Source: Candidatus Moraniibacteriota bacterium (lineage in GTDB: Bacteria; Patescibacteriota; Minisyncoccia; Moranbacterales; GCA-2747515). Taken from it: a DNA stretch of 7,387 nt. Below the pieces are notes generated by a model. That model ran no database searches and was not told the origin of the DNA. It saw only the letters and a list, made by a program, of their open reading frames with translations. Numbering within the stretch: the first letter of the stretch is position 1; the number at the start of each line of letters is the position of its first letter. Of the stretch, positions 4,361 to 7,387 are shown in pieces. Both the position numbers and the translations under genes were made by a program. The stretch covers positions 1-7,387 of the forward strand of contig JALXES010000029.1 in assembly GCA_027069365.1 (NCBI GenBank), read 5' to 3'.

Positions 4361-6994
4361 TCATGCACGCACCAAAAATCGCTTGGCGACTTCCAGCAGC
4401 GCAAGCTCCACAGCGGCACAGCCAAGAATAACACCCCATGTCGATAGCGGCAGTGCAACTGTTGCGAGGATCCCTTGCAGTGCCGGCACATAGATGCCGG
4501 CAAGGATGGCAATGATGGATATGCCTATGGCGCCATTGAGGTACATATTTGCAAAAACCTCACGGGAAAAAATTGGCCGATCAAATGTGTGGATGATGTA
4601 GGCAAAGAGCAGCGAATCTATGCTGATGAACGCAAACAGCGCTGTCCGAACCATTTCTATCGGCATACCCATGGCCAACGCACCAAAAAAGAGTGCTAGT
4701 GCAAACGCAGCGCTTGCACTAAAAACAATAAACGCAAACGCCATCAAACTTCGTGATAACAGCGCAGCACGCAAGCGCCGCGGCTTGTGGCGCATCAAGT
4801 GGCGGCCGCCATGCGATGCTGTCAGTGCCATGCCGGGGAAACCATCCACAACGAGGTTGATCCAGAGAATGTGCGCCGGCAACAAAGGTAGTGGCACGCT
4901 ACAAAGTAGCGCAACAAAAAATATCACAAGCTCTGTCAGATCATCTACCAGCAGAAAGAACAAGATGCGCTTGACATTGAGAAATACTTGCCGCCCCTGT
5001 CGGATGGCACGGACAATTGTGGCAAAACTATCATCCAGCAGCACAACATCCGCCACAGTCTTTGCAAGGTCCGTCCCACTGCCAATGGCAATGCCCACAT
5101 CTGCCGCCTTCAGTGCCGGCGCATCATTGACACCATCGCCCACCATTGCGACCACGGCATCCCGTGCCATCAGTGCACGTACGATGCGAATCTTGTGTTC
5201 CGGCGAGACACGTGCAAAGAGTTGGGCGTGCGGCACAATATTCTGAAGCTGCGCATCATCCAAGCGCTCAATGTCTCGTCCCTCATACACATGCTCTCGC
5301 GCCACATCCATGCCGACATCTGCAAGAACCGCCGCCGCCGTATTGCGGTGGTCACCCGTGATGACGAGAGGACGCACACCGGCACGTTGCGCTGTCACAA
5401 GTGCATCGGGCACCTCAGGGCGCACCGGATCTTTGAGTGCGATCAGGCCGACAAATGTGAGATCCTCCACAGACATGGCTGCAGCATCTGTGCGCAGTGC
5501 ACATGCCAGGAGACGATACCCTTCTGTTGCGAGTTGCTGTATACGCGAGAGAATTGCTTCACGCTGTGCGGAAGAGAGTATGTGGTGGTACGTGGCACCG
5601 CCATACTGCGTGCAGCGTGCCACCACATGCTCCGGCGCACCCAGTACCAGCAGCTCTCGCTCACCGGAGGATAGGCGATACAGCCGCGCTGCGTACTTGC
5701 GTGCGGAGTTAAAGAGAAGTTGCTCTTCCACCGTACGCTGTGCCAGGAGTGCTTCCCGTCGCATGCCGCTTTGCAGTCCTGCAAGCAGCAAGGCGCGATC
5801 TGTCGGACGACCACTCAGACGCCACGCGTTCGTTGTCGCTTCAGGGTTCTCCACCGTCGCATCATTGACAAGCATGCCGATGCGCAACAGTGTCGCATGG
5901 TCCTGAGCATTGTCATCCACTGCGCTACCATCGGCAAGGAGCTCCTGTGCGGACAACACGTGACTGACGCGCATTTCTCCCGTTGTCAACGTGCCTGTTT
6001 TATCCAGACAAATCACACTGATTGCACCCATTGTCTCCACTGCGCTCAAGCGACGCACCAATGCCTTGTCTTGTGCCAAACGTCGCATGCCCAACGCCAA
6101 CACCACCGTTACCGCCGGCAACAGCCCTTCCGGGATTGTGCTGACCACCAGCGCCACCGCCGCAAGTGCCACATCACGTAGCGGCAATCCCTGCATACTG
6201 CCGAGTGCTACAAATGCACCAACAGCAAGCAGCACAAACCCTGTGATCCACCGCGAGAGCTGCGCCAACGCATGCTGCAGCGGAGACAGCCGCTGACGCT
6301 GCGCTGCAAGGAGTGTTGCGATGTGTCCCATTTGCGTTGCTTTTCCTATTGCCGTTACCACAAACTCTATCGTCCCATCTTCCACAACCGTCCCCGCGTA
6401 AACCATGTTCGTGCGGTCAGCCACACCCACTGCCGCATCTATGGGCTCTGCATGCTTCTCCACAGGGCGAGACTCACCCGTCAACATAGCCTCTGAAACG
6501 ACCGCGTGCTGCGCCGTCACGATGCGCCCATCTGCCGGCACACGGTCCCCCGGCATCAGCATCGCAATATCACCCACCACAACATCACTGCTATCAATCG
6601 TGTGCCGCACGCCCTGACGACGTACTGTTGCACGAAATGTCAGCGACTTCTGCAAGAGAACGATTGCGCGCTCCGCCTTGGCCTCTTGGATGGCGCCTAG
6701 CACAATATTCAGCACAATCACACTGCTAATGAATATCCCGTCCGCCATGTGCCCGATAGCAAACGATGCCCCTGCCGCACCCACAATCACCGCCATCATC
6801 GGCGAGGCAAGTTGCTGCACGATGATGCCAAACAGTGTGCGTTGCGGAGCGGATGGCAGGATATTCTTTCCATCACGCAATTGTCGCCTCTGAACATCTT
6901 TGATAGATAGTCCATCGGAAGGATGCACACCCAAAAGAGCGCACACCTCGGCGGCATCCATCGCATGGTAGTTTGTGTGTTCGGCGTTCACCAT
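4361..6994 (-). CDS. Type II cation-transporting P-type ATPase (Ca2+-ATPase-like)
   Basis: An ATP-driven cation pump of the SERCA/PMR1-like P2 group, 877 residues, full length, in the cytoplasmic membrane. The N-terminal cation-ATPase domain (about 10-80) is followed by M1-M2 (60-103), the actuator domain with LTGES (171-175), M3-M4 (247-303) with IPEGL (287-291), the P-domain DKTGT (331-335, phosphorylated D331), the N-domain (about 340-510), KDPVRPEV (521-528), TGD (546-548) and MVGDGVNDAP (617-626), then M5-M10 (676-870). Aligned by eye to SERCA, ion-site residues are E289 (E309), D685 (N768), E688 (E771), N713 (N796), V716 (T799), D717 (D800) and D793 (E908). Most acidic ligands are kept, so Ca2+ or Mn2+ transport is likely, but the D685 and V716 changes leave specificity open. 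The N-domain motif KGAPE reads LGAPE (451-455). It starts 4 nt after mnmA with no Shine-Dalgarno sequence, suggesting coupling. Confidence 0.95.
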   Translation of the reverse strand: MVNAEHTNYHAMDAAEVCALLGVHPSDGLSIKDVQRRQLRDGKNILPSAPQRTLFGIIVQQLASPMMAVIVGAAGASFAIGHMADGIFISSVIVLNIVLGAIQEAKAERAIVLLQKSLTFRATVRRQGVRHTIDSSDVVVGDIAMLMPGDRVPADGRIVTAQHAVVSEAMLTGESRPVEKHAEPIDAAVGVADRTNMVYAGTVVEDGTIEFVVTAIGKATQMGHIATLLAAQRQRLSPLQHALAQLSRWITGFVLLAVGAFVALGSMQGLPLRDVALAAVALVVSTIPEGLLPAVTVVLALGMRRLAQDKALVRRLSAVETMGAISVICLDKTGTLTTGEMRVSHVLSAQELLADGSAVDDNAQDHATLLRIGMLVNDATVENPEATTNAWRLSGRPTDRALLLAGLQSGMRREALLAQRTVEEQLLFNSARKYAARLYRLSSGERELLVLGAPEHVVARCTQYGGATYHHILSSAQREAILSRIQQLATEGYRLLACALRTDAAAMSVEDLTFVGLIALKDPVRPEVPDALVTAQRAGVRPLVITGDHRNTAAAVLADVGMDVAREHVYEGRDIERLDDAQLQNIVPHAQLFARVSPEHKIRIVRALMARDAVVAMVGDGVNDAPALKAADVGIAIGSGTDLAKTVADVVLLDDSFATIVRAIRQGRQVFLNVKRILFFLLVDDLTELVIFFVALLCSVPLPLLPAHILWINLVVDGFPGMALTASHGGRHLMRHKPRRLRAALLSRSLMAFAFIVFSASAAFALALFFGALAMGMPIEMVRTALFAFISIDSLLFAYIIHTFDRPIFSREVFANMYLNGAIGISIIAILAGIYVPALQGILATVALPLSTWGVILGCAAVELALLEVAKRFLVRA

Positions 6995-6998
6995 AGCA

Positions 6999-7387
6999 CT
7001 ATTGTATCACGCCGCCGCCGAGGCACTCGCAACCCCGATAGAACACGGCAAACTGCCCCGGCGTAATGCCCTGGTCTTTGTCGCTGAGCCTCACACACCA
7101 CAATTCACCATCCTCTCGGTGCACTGTGCCGTCATAGAAGTGCGCACCGTGCCGCAGTTTTACCTGGAGCGCCTCGCCATCAGTCGGCGGCGCAACAATC
7201 CAATTGCACGCGCCAACCGTGAAGGTGTCACGCCACTGATTGTGCTGCGCAAAACCGTGCGCAACGTACACGATATTCTTCTGTGGGTCTTTTTTGCACA
7301 CGTACCACGGGCCGCCGCTGAGATCAAGACCCTTGCGCTGCCCGATGGTGTAGAAGTAGAAGCCGTCGTGCCGCCCCAGTACTGCGC
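6999..7387 (-). CDS. mnmA: tRNA 2-thiouridylase MnmA, C-terminal part
   Basis: MnmA adenylates U34 of Lys/Glu/Gln tRNAs and transfers sulfur to make 2-thiouridine. Only the last 128 codons are in the window; the protein continues past the right edge, including the PP-loop ATP site and both catalytic cysteines. The first visible residues AVLGRHDGFYFYTIGQRKGL carry the MnmA hallmark TIGQRKGL, followed by GGPWYVCKKDPQKNIVYVA, and the C-terminal beta-barrel ends with PGQFAVFYRGCECLGGGVIQ, where the family typically has G-Q-x-A-V-x-Y and CLGGG-I. The stop TAG (7001-6999) is 4 nt from the ATPase ATG. It is the most upstream gene seen of the leftward operon, so the promoter must be outside the window. 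Confidence 0.95.
   Translation of the reverse strand, partial: AVLGRHDGFYFYTIGQRKGLDLSGGPWYVCKKDPQKNIVYVAHGFAQHNQWRDTFTVGACNWIVAPPTDGEALQVKLRHGAHFYDGTVHREDGELWCVRLSDKDQGITPGQFAVFYRGCECLGGGVIQ

Noticed and set aside
4475..6893. Several long plus-strand ORFs (up to 228 residues) opposite the ATPase
   Set aside because: They are Cys/His/Arg/Ser-rich antisense shadows of a full-length, motif-complete ATPase on the minus strand.

Overview
The window looks like a chromosomal housekeeping segment from a bacterium of about 50% G+C. It holds two gene groups that converge on a shared terminator. I infer a member of the Patescibacteria (Candidate Phyla Radiation). The reasons are the very short TrmH-type methyltransferase with its 'HNVRSAHNVGAIFRTAD' start, compact genes with tiny spacers, almost no Shine-Dalgarno sequences, and the general look of MnmA, the P-type ATPase and the PolB-like exonuclease. 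This is resemblance from memory, not a search. The standard genetic code fits all genes, since no in-frame TGA needs to be read through. I see no mobile element, CRISPR array or tRNA gene.

Left part (1-2783), rightward except for the first gene. A membrane-anchored protein of unknown function (1-497, minus strand, cut by the window edge) diverges from smpB. The two are separated by an unusually symmetric promoter region around 527-547. Then come smpB, ssrA (tmRNA), infC, rpmI and rplT, ending at a strong 14-bp hairpin terminator (2748-2783). smpB and the tmRNA it serves are separated by 2 nt. A near-consensus sigma70-type promoter (TTGACA-N18-TATACT) lies inside smpB and would drive ssrA and possibly infC. 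A second promoter plus a terminator-like hairpin sits between infC and rpmI, where L20/IF3-operon attenuation is expected. The cluster therefore joins ribosome rescue (SmpB and tmRNA), initiation (IF3) and two 50S proteins (L35, L20).

Right part (2900-7387), all leftward: mnmA (C-terminal part only), a type II cation P-type ATPase, a PolB-like DEDDy 3'-5' exonuclease, a TrmH/SpoU RNA methyltransferase, and a 48-residue membrane-type ORF not previously counted as a gene. Gaps are 4, 50, 9 and 13 nt, so this is probably one operon whose promoter lies beyond the right edge. The stretch 2784-2899 holds nothing I can name.

The most noteworthy points are: a tmRNA with a 25-codon tag ending ALATA instead of the usual short tag ending ALAA; altered elbow bases in its tRNA-like domain; the ssrA promoter buried in smpB; the palindromic divergent promoter; and a T immediately before the ATG in all nine gene starts, eight of which lack a usable Shine-Dalgarno sequence.
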